Assembly: GCF_000024725.1 (NCBI RefSeq)
Contig: NC_013960.1
Span: 1,696,261-1,760,260 of the forward strand
Reading direction: 5' to 3'
Length of the DNA: 64,000 nucleotides
From: Nitrosococcus halophilus Nc 4
GTDB lineage: Bacteria > Pseudomonadota > Gammaproteobacteria > Nitrosococcales > Nitrosococcaceae
Below, one piece after another: positions 1-8,133 of the stretch. The notes below the pieces were generated by a model. The model was not told the DNA's origin. It did no database searches and saw only the letters and a program-made list of their open reading frames with translations. Numbering within the stretch: position 1 is the first letter of the stretch; each line of letters begins with the position of its first letter. Position numbers and translations under genes: made by a program.

Positions 1-8
1 GACTGAAG

Positions 9-470
9 ATGAAAAAAGTTTTGAAATATCTCGGGCTTTTTCTCTTTTTGATGGTGGTAGGAATGGTTGCAGTAAGAATGAATTGGCTAGGGACAAATCA
101 GGTGTTTCTTCCTACCGGTGAAAAAGTCAATCCGGAAGAATTACCCTCATCAGAAGTGCTAAGTGTGGTGGCAGAGCAGATGAATCAGGCGCTTCCCATA
201 AAGGTAGGTAGGGGAATGGAGCTTCGAAGCGTCGAAGGAGTGCAGGGGGAATTAATCTATCATTACATTAAAGCAATCCCCTCTTCAGAGTCGTTCGATA
301 GGAACCAATTTATTGAAGATTTGCGTCCCCTCGTGCTCAGGCGGGCTTGCAAGGATCAAGGAATGGCTATCTTTTTTACCCACGGAGTCCGTGCTCACTA
401 TGATTTTAGAGAGGAGGATGATCAACTCATCGGTGAAATCATCATCACTCCTAGGCAATGTGGTTACTAA
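9..470 (+). CDS. Hypothetical membrane-anchored exported protein
   Basis: A 153-residue protein that I do not recognise by name. Residues about 5-25 form one hydrophobic segment after MKKVLKYLG, consistent with an uncleaved signal anchor or signal peptide, so the rest is probably periplasmic. The C-terminal half carries a pattern seen in small gammaproteobacterial exported proteins: a Cys in RRACKD, an aromatic/Asp segment HYDFREEDD, and a final Cys two residues from the end (RQCGY), which could form a disulphide. The start at position 9 directly precedes the hydrophobic segment. Its 3' end overlaps the end of the convergent broken DUF2459 gene by a few bases. Function unknown. Confidence 0.6.
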   Translation: MKKVLKYLGLFLFLMVVGMVAVRMNWLGTNQVFLPTGEKVNPEELPSSEVLSVVAEQMNQALPIKVGRGMELRSVEGVQGELIYHYIKAIPSSESFDRNQFIEDLRPLVLRRACKDQGMAIFFTHGVRAHYDFREEDDQLIGEIIITPRQCGY

Positions 471-1327
471 CTGTCTAAATGAATAAAAACACTCTCTCCT
501 TCACAGGCCGGATGAGAGTTGTTCATCCCGGGTAGTTCCAACTGCCAGTAGGATAAAAGGGCCCATCCTCGAACCTCGCAGCCCAATTCTTCCAGCCAAT
601 CGGCCATAACCCGGTTGGAATTATGGACCAACGTATAGGGTTGGGGATGTTTGATACCAATTTCATGTAATTTTGCATTCTATAGATTTAGTCTAAACAA
701 TCACTTGAAGCCTCAATAAATTGCATTCTTTAACTAAATTGGTATGACAAATTTCATATCAAAATCTGGATTATAAACAAGGGAATTTAGGTTTTCCGAA
801 TAGAGGGTTTCCAATGCCGCTTGCAATTGTTCGACGGCTTTGGCCTCCACCGGGATTAGCAAGATCTGCTCGATACCTTCCTTGACTTGGCGCCAGATTG
901 CCTGTGTGGTAGGGGGACCGGGGAGCTCCCGCCGTCCAAGTGCGGCGGGGGTCGGTTTCAATAGGGCGGCGGCTCCCTGTAGGAAACCAGTCTTTCCCCG
1001 CGCGTAATAATCCCAGTCGCCATAGGCATAACGCACCAAGCGGCCGTCCGCATGGCTGAGAACCAGGCTCGAATGCCGCCCATGATCCAGCAAAAAGACT
1101 CGGCGTTCTTCTTCCAGCGATTTCGGCGGGATCACGTGGGCCGCACACCCCTCGAGCAGCACGCTGATCAAAGCCGCTATCAGCGATTTTCTTTCTCCTT
1201 TTGAAAAAAGGGCTAGGTAAAGCGGCTCGCTTGATGGGGCTTTAGAGCCCCTTTTAAACACCTTAGAAATACCTCTTCCCTGTTTAACAAGAATTATAGG
1301 AAGCCGCCAATTCTGCTGGAAGCCCAT
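467..1327 (-). pseudogene. DUF2459-type lipoprotein gene, interrupted
   Basis: The N-terminal part (1327 down to 746) encodes a lipoprotein-like protein with lipobox LLEGC and the DUF2459-like segments LLDHGRHSSLVL and YAYGDWDYYARG. It ends abruptly at FDMKFV, where reading enters the inverted-repeat element at 654-745 and stops at 734. Beyond the element, the minus strand from about 653 to 467 continues the family sequence (HPQPYTLVHNSN, then ADWLEELGCEV and a stop at 467-469). The gene was therefore split by insertion of the element. An AAGGAG motif lies just before the lipoprotein signal, but no ATG or GTG follows it at the right distance, so the original start may also be lost. The domain assignment is from memory of the family. 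Confidence 0.7.
654..745. repeat. 92 bp inverted-repeat element (MITE-like)
   Basis: The segment begins ATACCAATTT (654-663) and ends with its exact reverse complement AAATTGGTAT (736-745). The interior is AT-rich and has no coding potential. It sits exactly where the DUF2459 reading frame breaks, with recognisable protein homology on both sides, which supports mobility. Family not assigned. Confidence 0.6.
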
Positions 1328-1402
1328 TACCGTGTGCGTGAGTTCTCCGCCACCAGCAGCTATTAAGTGACGCCCCGCTTGCTCGTCGATGTTACGGGGT
1401 TT

Positions 1403-1431
1403 TTGTGCTGGTGCCGGCGTAGGAATATAAT
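1403..1431 (+). promoter_or_regulatory. Predicted sigma-70 promoter
   Basis: TTGTGC (1403-1408) and TATAAT (1426-1431) are separated by 17 bp, 34 bases before the ATG of the AbrB-like stub at 1465. The -10 is a perfect consensus match and the -35 a partial one. It probably drove the former antitoxin gene. Confidence 0.4.
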
Positions 1432-1464
1432 AGTATTACTTTATCGAGTAAGAAAAGACAAAGC

Positions 1465-1511
1465 ATGCGTATCACGAGCAAAGGTCAAGCTACTGATATA
1501 GTCAGCGCAGT
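1465..1511 (+). pseudogene. AbrB/MazE-type antitoxin N-terminal stub
   Basis: The ATG at 1465 starts MRITSKGQ followed by AT, the typical first residues of AbrB-family (SpoVT/AbrB fold) antitoxins, whose consensus is close to MRITSKGQVTIP. The similarity stops after about ten residues, and the frame runs into the REP sequence at 1515. No partner toxin is visible downstream. This is a short remnant; assignment rests on one motif and the promoter in front of it. Confidence 0.4.
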
Positions 1512-1514
1512 TTC

Positions 1515-1545
1515 CTGTAGGGCGGATAAGCATAGCGCATCCGCG
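1515..1545 (+). repeat. REP sequence, left of RAYT gene
   Basis: CTGTAGGGCGGATAAGCATA followed by GCGCATCCGCG is a hairpin-forming REP unit. The right flank of the transposase gene (2088-2118) carries the same unit in reverse complement, ending CCCTACAG. This gives the inverted arrangement typical of REP-RAYT units. Confidence 0.75.
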
Positions 1546-1578
1546 TGTGACTAGCTGGTTTTTTTTGTCGGAGATCCA

Positions 1579-2082
1579 ATGAGTCGTTATCGCCGTACTT
1601 ATATTGAAGGCGGCTGCTATTTCTTTACTGTTGTTACCTGCCGCCGCCGCCCGCTATTTGCTTACCCTGAAACCGTGGCGTTGCTACGTTCGGCCTTTCG
1701 TAAAGTGATGACGGAAAGACCTTTCACTGTGGATGGGATCGTGGTTCTACCCGATCATCTACACTGTCTTTGGCTTTTACCGAAAGGCGACAGCGATTTC
1801 TCTAGCCGCTGGCGCGAAATTAAAAAACATGTCTCCCGGCGCTTCCCTGATTCTCGCAATCTTCGTAATGAAAAAACTATTTGGCAACGACGTTTCTGGG
1901 AGCATGCCATTCGAGATGAGCAGGATTGGCGGCGGCATATGGATTACATCCACTTTAACCCGGTAAAACATGGTTTGGCCTCGTCACCGCCAGAGTGGCC
2001 TTGGTCATCATTTCTTAAATGTGTGGAAAAAGGATGGGGACGTGATGAGCCCCTGCAAATCGCCAATATGGATTTAGAGTGA
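1579..2082 (+). CDS. REP-associated tyrosine transposase (RAYT)
   Basis: A 167-residue member of the Y1_Tnp/IS200-like superfamily domesticated with REP sequences. The HUH motif is visible as DHLH at about residues 55-58 (VVLPDHLHCLWLLP), and the catalytic tyrosine is in the family segment YIHFNPVKHGL near residue 123. Length is normal for the family. The start is the ATG at 1579, after a GGAGA motif at 1569. RAYTs nick single-stranded REP DNA and are thought to spread REPs within a genome. This copy lies between two REPs in opposite orientation and appears intact. It is a single-copy type gene, not a full insertion sequence. Confidence 0.9.
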   Translation: MSRYRRTYIEGGCYFFTVVTCRRRPLFAYPETVALLRSAFRKVMTERPFTVDGIVVLPDHLHCLWLLPKGDSDFSSRWREIKKHVSRRFPDSRNLRNEKTIWQRRFWEHAIRDEQDWRRHMDYIHFNPVKHGLASSPPEWPWSSFLKCVEKGWGRDEPLQIANMDLE

Positions 2083-2087
2083 CCAAT

Positions 2088-2118
2088 GGTGGATGCGCTA
2101 CGCTTATCCACCCTACAG
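2088..2118 (-). repeat. REP sequence, right of RAYT gene
   Basis: GGTGGATGCGCTACGCTTAT then CCACCCTACAG is the reverse complement of the left REP with a few changes. It starts 6 bases after the RAYT stop codon. Confidence 0.75.
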
Positions 2119-2121
2119 GAA

Positions 2122-2302
2122 CTAATCTTCATTTGTACTCAGCCGAATCGTTGTTGGAGAAAACTTGACTTGGCCATCACAGACGAAGGCATATAAGGAT
2201 ATCTTTTTGATTACCATAACGGGACAATTCAAAAGTTAAAAAGCCATTGTCAAGGAGCCAGTGTCCAGCAGGCTCAAAGCCGATTTCAAGAAGACGATTC
2301 AT
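2122..2302 (-). pseudogene. GIY-YIG nuclease family remnant, frameshifted
   Basis: On the minus strand from an ATG at 2302, the reading MNRLLEIGFE, GHWLLDNG, FELSRYGNQK resembles the start of small GIY-YIG nuclease proteins. After a frameshift near 2200 the frame continues YAFVCDGQVKFSPTTIRLST, where family members carry YIGKTT at the GIY-YIG motif. The catalytic motif is thus degraded, and the remainder of the domain is missing because the frame ends at 2122. The flanking stretch 2303-2451 encodes nothing I can recognise. The assignment is from memory of the family. Confidence 0.4.
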
Positions 2303-2451
2303 GAAGGTTAATATCTAAAGGATTGAAAAAATGTTGCGATGTCCGCCAATCCAGGCAAAAGGCGGGGAAGAGAACTGCTGTGGCTGAAGGGTAACTATCC
2401 AGGAATTTCTCTAGAAGATCAATTGCCCAGACTTCAGTAAAAGCCCAGTTC

Positions 2452-3318
2452 TTAATCATTATTATTATTCCATTGACGGCGATTGATGGCATAGTCGGCT
2501 ATTCGGCCTATAAAGGGCAACCACAGCATTCCCGGCAACCAGGCGCAATGGCGGAGGTCGCGAAAAGTATGGATGCCGATGCCCATGGTTTCATGGCCCG
2601 CACGGGGCTGGTCGCGGTAGGTGCCGAGCAGACGATCCCACCAGGGCAGGTTGAAGCCGAAGTTAGAGTTGGTTTCATCGTCTTCCACGGAGTGATGCAC
2701 GCGGTGCATGTCGGGGGTCACCAGGAACCAGCGTAGTATTTGGTCCAGCCGGGCGGGGAGGCGCACATTGCTATGATTAAACATGGAAGTGGCATTAAGC
2801 AAAATTTCAAAGAGGATGACGGCCACCACAGGGGAACCGAGCACCCCGATAGCAGCGAACTTGATTAGCATGGAAAGTACCATTTCCAGGGGATGGAAAC
2901 GGACTCCAGTGGTGATGTCAAAGTCGAGATCGGCGTGATGTACGCGGTGGAGCCGCCATAAGGTGGGTACGGCATGGAACATGACGTGCTGGAGCCAAAT
3001 GATGAAGTCCAATATCAGCACCGAAGCAGCTACAGCCAGCCAGAAGGGGGGAGAATAGTAATTAAACAGTCCCCAACCCTGCTCAATGGCAAACACTGCC
3101 ATGCCTACCGCGGCGGCGGGGAATAGCCATCGCAAAAGGAGGGCGTTAAAGAACGTCAGTCCCAGGTTGTTCAACCACCGCACCGGTCTGGATACGGAGA
3201 GCTTGCGCCGGGGAGCCACCCGTTCCCACAGGGCCATGGTGCCGAAGACACCGAAGAAAAATCCCAGCCGAAGCAGTATTTCGTTTGAGAGGACAAACTC
3301 AGTTAAATCCATCTTCAT
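2452..3318 (-). CDS. Sterol desaturase / fatty acid hydroxylase superfamily membrane protein
   Basis: A di-iron membrane hydroxylase-type protein of about 288 residues with several membrane segments. The histidine clusters of the family are visible: QHVMFH, HRVHHAD and the later HRVHHSVED with NFGFNLPWWDRLLGTY. Substrate unknown. The start chosen is ATG at 3318 (MKMDLTEFV), preceded by ACAGGA. The upstream extension of the same frame to 3447 is translated palindromic repeat (element A) and is unlikely to be used. It overlaps the end of cusA by 20 bases, so it is probably the last gene of the efflux operon, although a role in metal resistance is not evident. Confidence 0.85.
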   Translation of the reverse strand: MKMDLTEFVLSNEILLRLGFFFGVFGTMALWERVAPRRKLSVSRPVRWLNNLGLTFFNALLLRWLFPAAAVGMAVFAIEQGWGLFNYYSPPFWLAVAASVLILDFIIWLQHVMFHAVPTLWRLHRVHHADLDFDITTGVRFHPLEMVLSMLIKFAAIGVLGSPVVAVILFEILLNATSMFNHSNVRLPARLDQILRWFLVTPDMHRVHHSVEDDETNSNFGFNLPWWDRLLGTYRDQPRAGHETMGIGIHTFRDLRHCAWLPGMLWLPFIGRIADYAINRRQWNNNND

Positions 3319-6300
3319 TATCCTGTTTTGAAAAGTCGGAAGGGGAAGCTCGCTGGTGGTGATGCGCGCCCTCCCTAGGGGCATTTTTGGAGTGTTCCGA
3401 TTCGCTCCCGGCGAATCGGTCAAGCCGCCTACCCTTCCAAATGGCATACACCGCTGGGAATACCACCAATACCATGGCTAGCGCCGAAATCACCCCCCCG
3501 ATCATGGGGGCGGCGAGACGCTTCATCACATCCGCACCGGCGCCGGTGCTGAATAGAATGGGAGCCAACCCCATAAATGTCGTTATACCTGTCATCAGCA
3601 CTGGGCGGATACGCCTTCCGGCACCTTCTTGGATGGCGGCGTTCAAGTCAGCCCGGGTTTTGAGTTGACCTTGGGCTTTCCCCTCACGATAGGTAAGGTC
3701 GAGATAGACCATCATCAGCAGACCCAGCTCCACCGCCAGCCCCGCCACAGCGATCAGGCCCACACCTACCGCCACGCTCAGTTTGTAATCGAGCCACCAC
3801 AGCAACCAGAGGGCCCCTACCAGGGAAAAAGGCACGCTGAACAGGATGATCAGCGTTTCGGTGAGGGAGCCCCGGTGCAGGAATAACATGAAAAAGATCA
3901 AAAATACCGTCGCTGGCACCAGTATGGCGAGCTTGGCCTTGGCTCGCTCGAAGTATTTGAACTGGCCCGCCCAGGCCAACCGGTAGCCGGCCGGGATATC
4001 GACCTGCTCTGCGACTACCTGTTTGGCCAACGCCACATAGTCGGCAATGCCCATGTCCCCTTTCACATCCACGAACACGAATCCTACCAGTTGTCCATCT
4101 TCGCTACGGATCGAGGGTGGCCCAGTGCGGAAGGCGATGTCGGCCACTTGCGTGATGGGTACCTGGGTCCCGGTAGATGTCGGCACCAGCACCCGTTCCA
4201 GGGCCGTGAGGTTGTCGCGGTAGTCGCGGGCATAGCGCACCAAAATATTGTAGCGTTCGCGGCCTTCCACCGTCTGGGAAACCACGATGCCGCCTGCGGC
4301 AACCATCAATACCCGTTCCACATCGCCCACGTTGAGGCCAAATCGGGCCGCCGCTTCCCGGTTGATGGTGAAGTCCAAGAAATAGCCCCCCGTGGTGCGC
4401 TCGGCAAAAGCGCTGCGGGTATAGGGTCGGGTGCGCGGGTCTTGTTGCAGGGCCTTTTCGATGGCAACCGCCGTTTTCTCGATAGTCTTTAGATCCGGCC
4501 CAAAAACTTTAATCCCCAGGGCGGAGCGGATTCCGGTCGCCAGCATCTCGGTGCGGGTCTGGATAGGCATCCAGAAGATATTGGGCATCCCGGGAAAGCG
4601 CAGTTGTGCGTCCATTTCCTGGATCAAACCCTCCCAAGTCAAGCCTTTGCGCCACTGGTCTTTAGGCTTCAGGGTGATGACTGTCTCCACCATGGACAAG
4701 GGGGCCGGATCGGTAGGGCTGGTGGAGCGGCCGATCTTGCCGAAAACATGGTCGACCTCCGGGAATGCCTTGATGATCCGGTCCATGGTTTGTAGGGTCT
4801 GGGTCGCCTCGGTAATGGACATCCCGGGCAGGGCCGTGGGCATATAAAGGATAGAACCTTCATTGAGGGGCGGCATAAATTCGTGACCCAGGGAGCGAAA
4901 TATCGGCACCGTCCCTACCAGTATCACCACCGCAATACCGACGACGGCCCAGCGCCACCGCACTGCAAGTCTGACTATCGGCCGGTAGGCGGCCACGAGC
5001 CACTGGTTGAGCTGGCTGCGGTCGGCCTGGATACGCCCGCGGATGAGCCACACGGCAAGGGCCGGCACTAGAGTCACCGACAGCAGCGCGGCGAAAGCCA
5101 TGGAATAGGTCTTCGTAAACGCCAGGGGCTTGAACAGCCGCCCTTCCGTACCCTCCAAGGCGAACACGGGCAGGAAGGACACGGTGATAATGAGTAGCGA
5201 AAAGAAGATGCTTGGCCCCACCTCCTGCATGGCTTCGATGATCACTTGTATCCGTGACTTGGCCCTTTCCTCCGGGGGGGCATCCTCTTCCTGCCAGCGG
5301 TGCAAGCGCTTGTGAGTATTTTCAATCATCACGATGGCCGCATCCACCATGGCGCCGATGGCCACGGCGATGCCCCCTAGGGACATGATGTTGGCGGTGA
5401 GCCCCTGATAGGACATGGGAATGAAGGCCAGCAGCACCGCCACCGGCAGGGTGACAACGGCCACTAAGGTGGAACGCACATGGCGCAGGAAAACGACAAT
5501 CACCAGGGAGACAATGAGCATCTCCTCGATCAAGGTCTTTTGCAGCGTGTCGATGGCCTGCTTGATGAGGGTGGCGCGGTCATACACCGGTACGATTTCC
5601 ACGCCCTCGGGCAGGCCAGGCTGGATCTCGGCCAGGCGTTGTTTCACCCGCTCAATCACCGCCAGGGCATTCTCGCCGTAGCGCATCACCACGATGCCTC
5701 CCACGGTGATCCCTGCCCCGTCCAATTCGGCTTGGCCCCGTTGCAAGGCCGGCCCTAAGGCCACCGTACCGACTTCTGCAATAGTGATCGGTACGCCGTC
5801 CTTGGTGGTTTTGAGCACCACCTTTTCCAGGTCCGCGGTCGATTGGACATAGCCGCGGCCGCGGATGAACTGCTCGTGGCCCGCCACCTCTAGGATGCGA
5901 CCGCCCACATCATTGTTAGAGTCGCGCACTGCCTCCACTACCCGCTTGAGGGGAATGCCCAAGGAGGCGAGCTTGTTGGGGTCCAGGCTGATTTGGTATT
6001 CCCGCTGGTAGCCGCCCACCGCCGCGACTTCCGCTACCCCCTCGACCGCTTCCAGGGCGTAACGCAGGTTGAAGTCTTGTAGGGAGCGCAATTTATCCAG
6101 GCTGTGTCGGCTGCCTGTATCCCGCAGGGCGTACTGATAGACCCAGCCGACCCCGGTGGCGTCCGGGCCTAAAGTCGGCGCGACCCCTTCAGGAAGATCC
6201 GCCGTCGCCGTGTTTAAGTATTCCAGCACTCGGGAGCGGGCCCAGTACATATCCACGCCCTCATCAAAGATGACATAGACGAAGGACAGCCCGAAGAAGC

Positions 6301-6613
6301 TTTGCCCGCGCACGTAGTTCACGCCCGGCGCGGCTAGCAGGGTGGTGGTGAGCGGATAGGTGATCTGGTCCTCCACCAGGTCCGGGCTGCGCCCGGGCCA
6401 TTCGGTGAACACGATCACTTGCACGTCGGACAGATCGGGAATGGCGTCTAACGGCGCCTGAGTAAGCGCTCGGTAGCCTCCAAAAGCCAATGCGGTTATG
6501 GTGACCAGGATCAACAGCGGCCTACGAGCGCAATAACCGATCAAGCGTTGCAGCCCGCTAAGACCTGCGCCTTCTGGGGAGGGAGGCCCCGCCCCCTGGT
6601 GTTCATTTACCAT
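3299..6613 (-). CDS. cusA: Heavy-metal RND efflux pump, CusA type
   Basis: Inner-membrane proton-driven pump of the HME-RND family, 1104 residues, exporting most likely Cu(I)/Ag(I). Family features: APLDAIPDLSDVQVIVFTEW after TM1, the proton-relay segment GAMVDAAIVMIENTHKR (Asp near residue 423) and the Met-containing periplasmic segment EMLATGIRSALGIKVFGP that matches the CusA metal-binding region rather than CzcA. It is third in the operon after cusC and cusB, and overlaps cusB by 7 bases. The C-terminal tail after KGRRLD (about 45 residues, including RFAGSES) is largely translated palindromic element A and is longer than usual for the family. Confidence 0.92.
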   Translation of the reverse strand: MVNEHQGAGPPSPEGAGLSGLQRLIGYCARRPLLILVTITALAFGGYRALTQAPLDAIPDLSDVQVIVFTEWPGRSPDLVEDQITYPLTTTLLAAPGVNYVRGQSFFGLSFVYVIFDEGVDMYWARSRVLEYLNTATADLPEGVAPTLGPDATGVGWVYQYALRDTGSRHSLDKLRSLQDFNLRYALEAVEGVAEVAAVGGYQREYQISLDPNKLASLGIPLKRVVEAVRDSNNDVGGRILEVAGHEQFIRGRGYVQSTADLEKVVLKTTKDGVPITIAEVGTVALGPALQRGQAELDGAGITVGGIVVMRYGENALAVIERVKQRLAEIQPGLPEGVEIVPVYDRATLIKQAIDTLQKTLIEEMLIVSLVIVVFLRHVRSTLVAVVTLPVAVLLAFIPMSYQGLTANIMSLGGIAVAIGAMVDAAIVMIENTHKRLHRWQEEDAPPEERAKSRIQVIIEAMQEVGPSIFFSLLIITVSFLPVFALEGTEGRLFKPLAFTKTYSMAFAALLSVTLVPALAVWLIRGRIQADRSQLNQWLVAAYRPIVRLAVRWRWAVVGIAVVILVGTVPIFRSLGHEFMPPLNEGSILYMPTALPGMSITEATQTLQTMDRIIKAFPEVDHVFGKIGRSTSPTDPAPLSMVETVITLKPKDQWRKGLTWEGLIQEMDAQLRFPGMPNIFWMPIQTRTEMLATGIRSALGIKVFGPDLKTIEKTAVAIEKALQQDPRTRPYTRSAFAERTTGGYFLDFTINREAAARFGLNVGDVERVLMVAAGGIVVSQTVEGRERYNILVRYARDYRDNLTALERVLVPTSTGTQVPITQVADIAFRTGPPSIRSEDGQLVGFVFVDVKGDMGIADYVALAKQVVAEQVDIPAGYRLAWAGQFKYFERAKAKLAILVPATVFLIFFMLFLHRGSLTETLIILFSVPFSLVGALWLLWWLDYKLSVAVGVGLIAVAGLAVELGLLMMVYLDLTYREGKAQGQLKTRADLNAAIQEGAGRRIRPVLMTGITTFMGLAPILFSTGAGADVMKRLAAPMIGGVISALAMVLVVFPAVYAIWKGRRLDRFAGSESEHSKNAPREGAHHHQRASPSDFSKQDNEDGFN
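3361..3422 (-). repeat. Palindromic element A, copy 1 (diverged middle)
   Basis: The hairpin GATTCGCTCCCGGCGAATC and the terminal GCGCGCC block are present; the middle GGAGG hairpin is eroded. Read on the minus strand in the cusA frame it gives RFAGSES and then NAPREGA, the same frame used in the CopB-LysM protein. Confidence 0.7.
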
Positions 6614-8133
6614 TGTTGGATCCCCGCTTTCAGCCGGCTTTCGGCAGCGATGAGGAAGTTACCGGAAGTCACCACCCGGTCGCCGGACTCGAGGCCGCTA
6701 AGTATCTCCATGAGCCCATTCGCCTGTTGGCCGGTTTGCACCAGGCGCGGGGCCAGCCGTCCTCCGCCCAGATCCTCGAACACCACCCGAGTCTCACCGG
6801 CAATGATGACCGCTTCTTCCGGCACGGTAAGCCGTTGGCCGAGCTCGGCCTTGAGCTTGACTTCGGCATACATGTCGGGTTTGAGCACGCCATTGGGGTT
6901 GGCCAGGGTGATCCGGATGCGCCCGGTCCGGCTCTGGCCCTCCAGGTAGGGGTAGACATAGTCCACCACTCCTTGGAACCGCTGATCCGGCAGGTAGGGA
7001 AGATGGATCTCGGCCTTCATGCCTTCCCCCACTAAAGGCAACTCCGCCTCGTAAACTTCGGCCTCCACCCAGACCCGGGACAGATCCGCGATGCGCAGCA
7101 GGGTGGCGCCTGCTTGTTGCGCCGTCCCTTCCACTACGTTCTTTGCCACTACCGTACCGCTGCGTGGCGCATGAATAGGCACATAGTCATAGGGAACGTC
7201 GCGTCGTTCCAAGGCCGCAATCTCGCCGGGAGTCATGTCCCACAGGGAGAGGCGCTTGCGTGCCGCCTCCAGCAGCGCTTGGGTGACGTCGCTGCGCCCG
7301 GCGCGGCGCTTGATCTCTAGGTATTCCTGCTGGGCGGCGAGCAGTTCGGGCCCATAGACCGTGAACAAGGGTTGACCTTTTTGGACCTTGGCGCCCAAGT
7401 AGTTCACGTACAGCTTGCCAATCCAGGCGTCGAACTTGAGACTGACATCAGTGAGCCGTGTTTCATCATAAATCACCCGCCCCACGGCGCGGATAGTGCG
7501 CACCATCTCCACGAGCTTAGCTTCCGCGGTTTCCACCCCGATGAGTTGGCGGCGTCGAGCATCTAGGGTTACGGTGCCGGGTGGCGCCTCTTCCAGCGTC
7601 GCCTCGCCACTACCATCGATTCGCGTCGCGCCGGAGGTGAGCTGGAGGCCAGCACGCCCGGTCGCCATATCAAAGCTGATCTGACGATCCGCCATACCTG
7701 AAGCGCTAATGGCCAGCGTAAGCGGCCAGCTCCCCTCCATGGGCAGGTCGAAAGTGCCCTGGTACAAGCCCGGCTCGATTTCCTGCATCTCCGCCGGGGC
7801 CTGCATGGCGGGCATGGCGCCCATGGCGGGCATTTCGGCTACGGCGCGGATTTGGGCGCCGCTGACAGGGTTGCCTTTCCTATCTTCAAGCACCACTTTA
7901 AGCCGGTTTTCTCCCACCTGGGGCGCCGCTGGTTCTACTGCCACGCCAACTCGGAACGGGCCTGAGCGGTAGGTGGGCTGACCGATTCCCCGGGAGCGAA
8001 TCGGGACATCCGAGCCCGTCCGTTCTGGTGGGGTCGCGTCGGGCGGTGGGGAAGGCGGGAGTTGCCATCCGATGACTATGCCTAGGGCTAGCAATGCCGC
8101 TCCAGCGATGAATAGAAGGATAAAGCGGGTCAT
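6607..8133 (-). CDS. cusB: Membrane fusion protein of RND efflux pump, CusB type
   Basis: Periplasmic adaptor that links the CusA pump to the outer-membrane channel. The start is ATG at 8133 (MTRFILLFIAGAALL), sharing an ATGA overlap with the cusC stop. After the signal anchor come a short linker containing palindromic element sequence (VPIRSRGIG), then a YtkA/FixH-like beta domain with Met-rich loop (AEMPAMGAMPAMQ, about residues 60-160), then the usual lipoyl, alpha-hairpin, beta-barrel and membrane-proximal regions (GWIGKLYVNYLGA-like KLYVNYLGAKVQKGQPLF; VWVEAEVYEAELPLV). The Met-rich loop suggests Cu(I)/Ag(I) handling. A separate CusF is not seen; the fused N-terminal domain might serve in its place (inference). 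Confidence 0.88.
   Translation of the reverse strand: MTRFILLFIAGAALLALGIVIGWQLPPSPPPDATPPERTGSDVPIRSRGIGQPTYRSGPFRVGVAVEPAAPQVGENRLKVVLEDRKGNPVSGAQIRAVAEMPAMGAMPAMQAPAEMQEIEPGLYQGTFDLPMEGSWPLTLAISASGMADRQISFDMATGRAGLQLTSGATRIDGSGEATLEEAPPGTVTLDARRRQLIGVETAEAKLVEMVRTIRAVGRVIYDETRLTDVSLKFDAWIGKLYVNYLGAKVQKGQPLFTVYGPELLAAQQEYLEIKRRAGRSDVTQALLEAARKRLSLWDMTPGEIAALERRDVPYDYVPIHAPRSGTVVAKNVVEGTAQQAGATLLRIADLSRVWVEAEVYEAELPLVGEGMKAEIHLPYLPDQRFQGVVDYVYPYLEGQSRTGRIRITLANPNGVLKPDMYAEVKLKAELGQRLTVPEEAVIIAGETRVVFEDLGGGRLAPRLVQTGQQANGLMEILSGLESGDRVVTSGNFLIAAESRLKAGIQQW
7980..8013 (-). repeat. Palindromic element A, copy 2 (first hairpin only)
   Basis: ACCGATTCCCCGGGAGCGAA and TCGGGACATCCG preserve the first hairpin of element A. 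It lies in the cusB reading frame between the signal anchor and the first folded domain, read as SDVPIRSRGIGQ, that is in the opposite orientation to the copies in merR, merA and copB. Confidence 0.7.

Noticed and set aside
1366-1405. Terminator-like CCCCG...CGGGGTTTTT
   Set aside because: The stem is only five base pairs with a long loop; the T-run overlaps the predicted -35 box.
2286-2492. Minus-strand frame of 68 codons downstream of the hydroxylase gene
   Set aside because: No family pattern, no ribosome site, overlaps the end of the hydroxylase gene and the GIY-YIG remnant region.
3319-3447. N-terminal extension of the sterol desaturase-like gene
   Set aside because: Encoded by palindromic element A and the cusA tail; a proper start with ribosome site exists at 3318.
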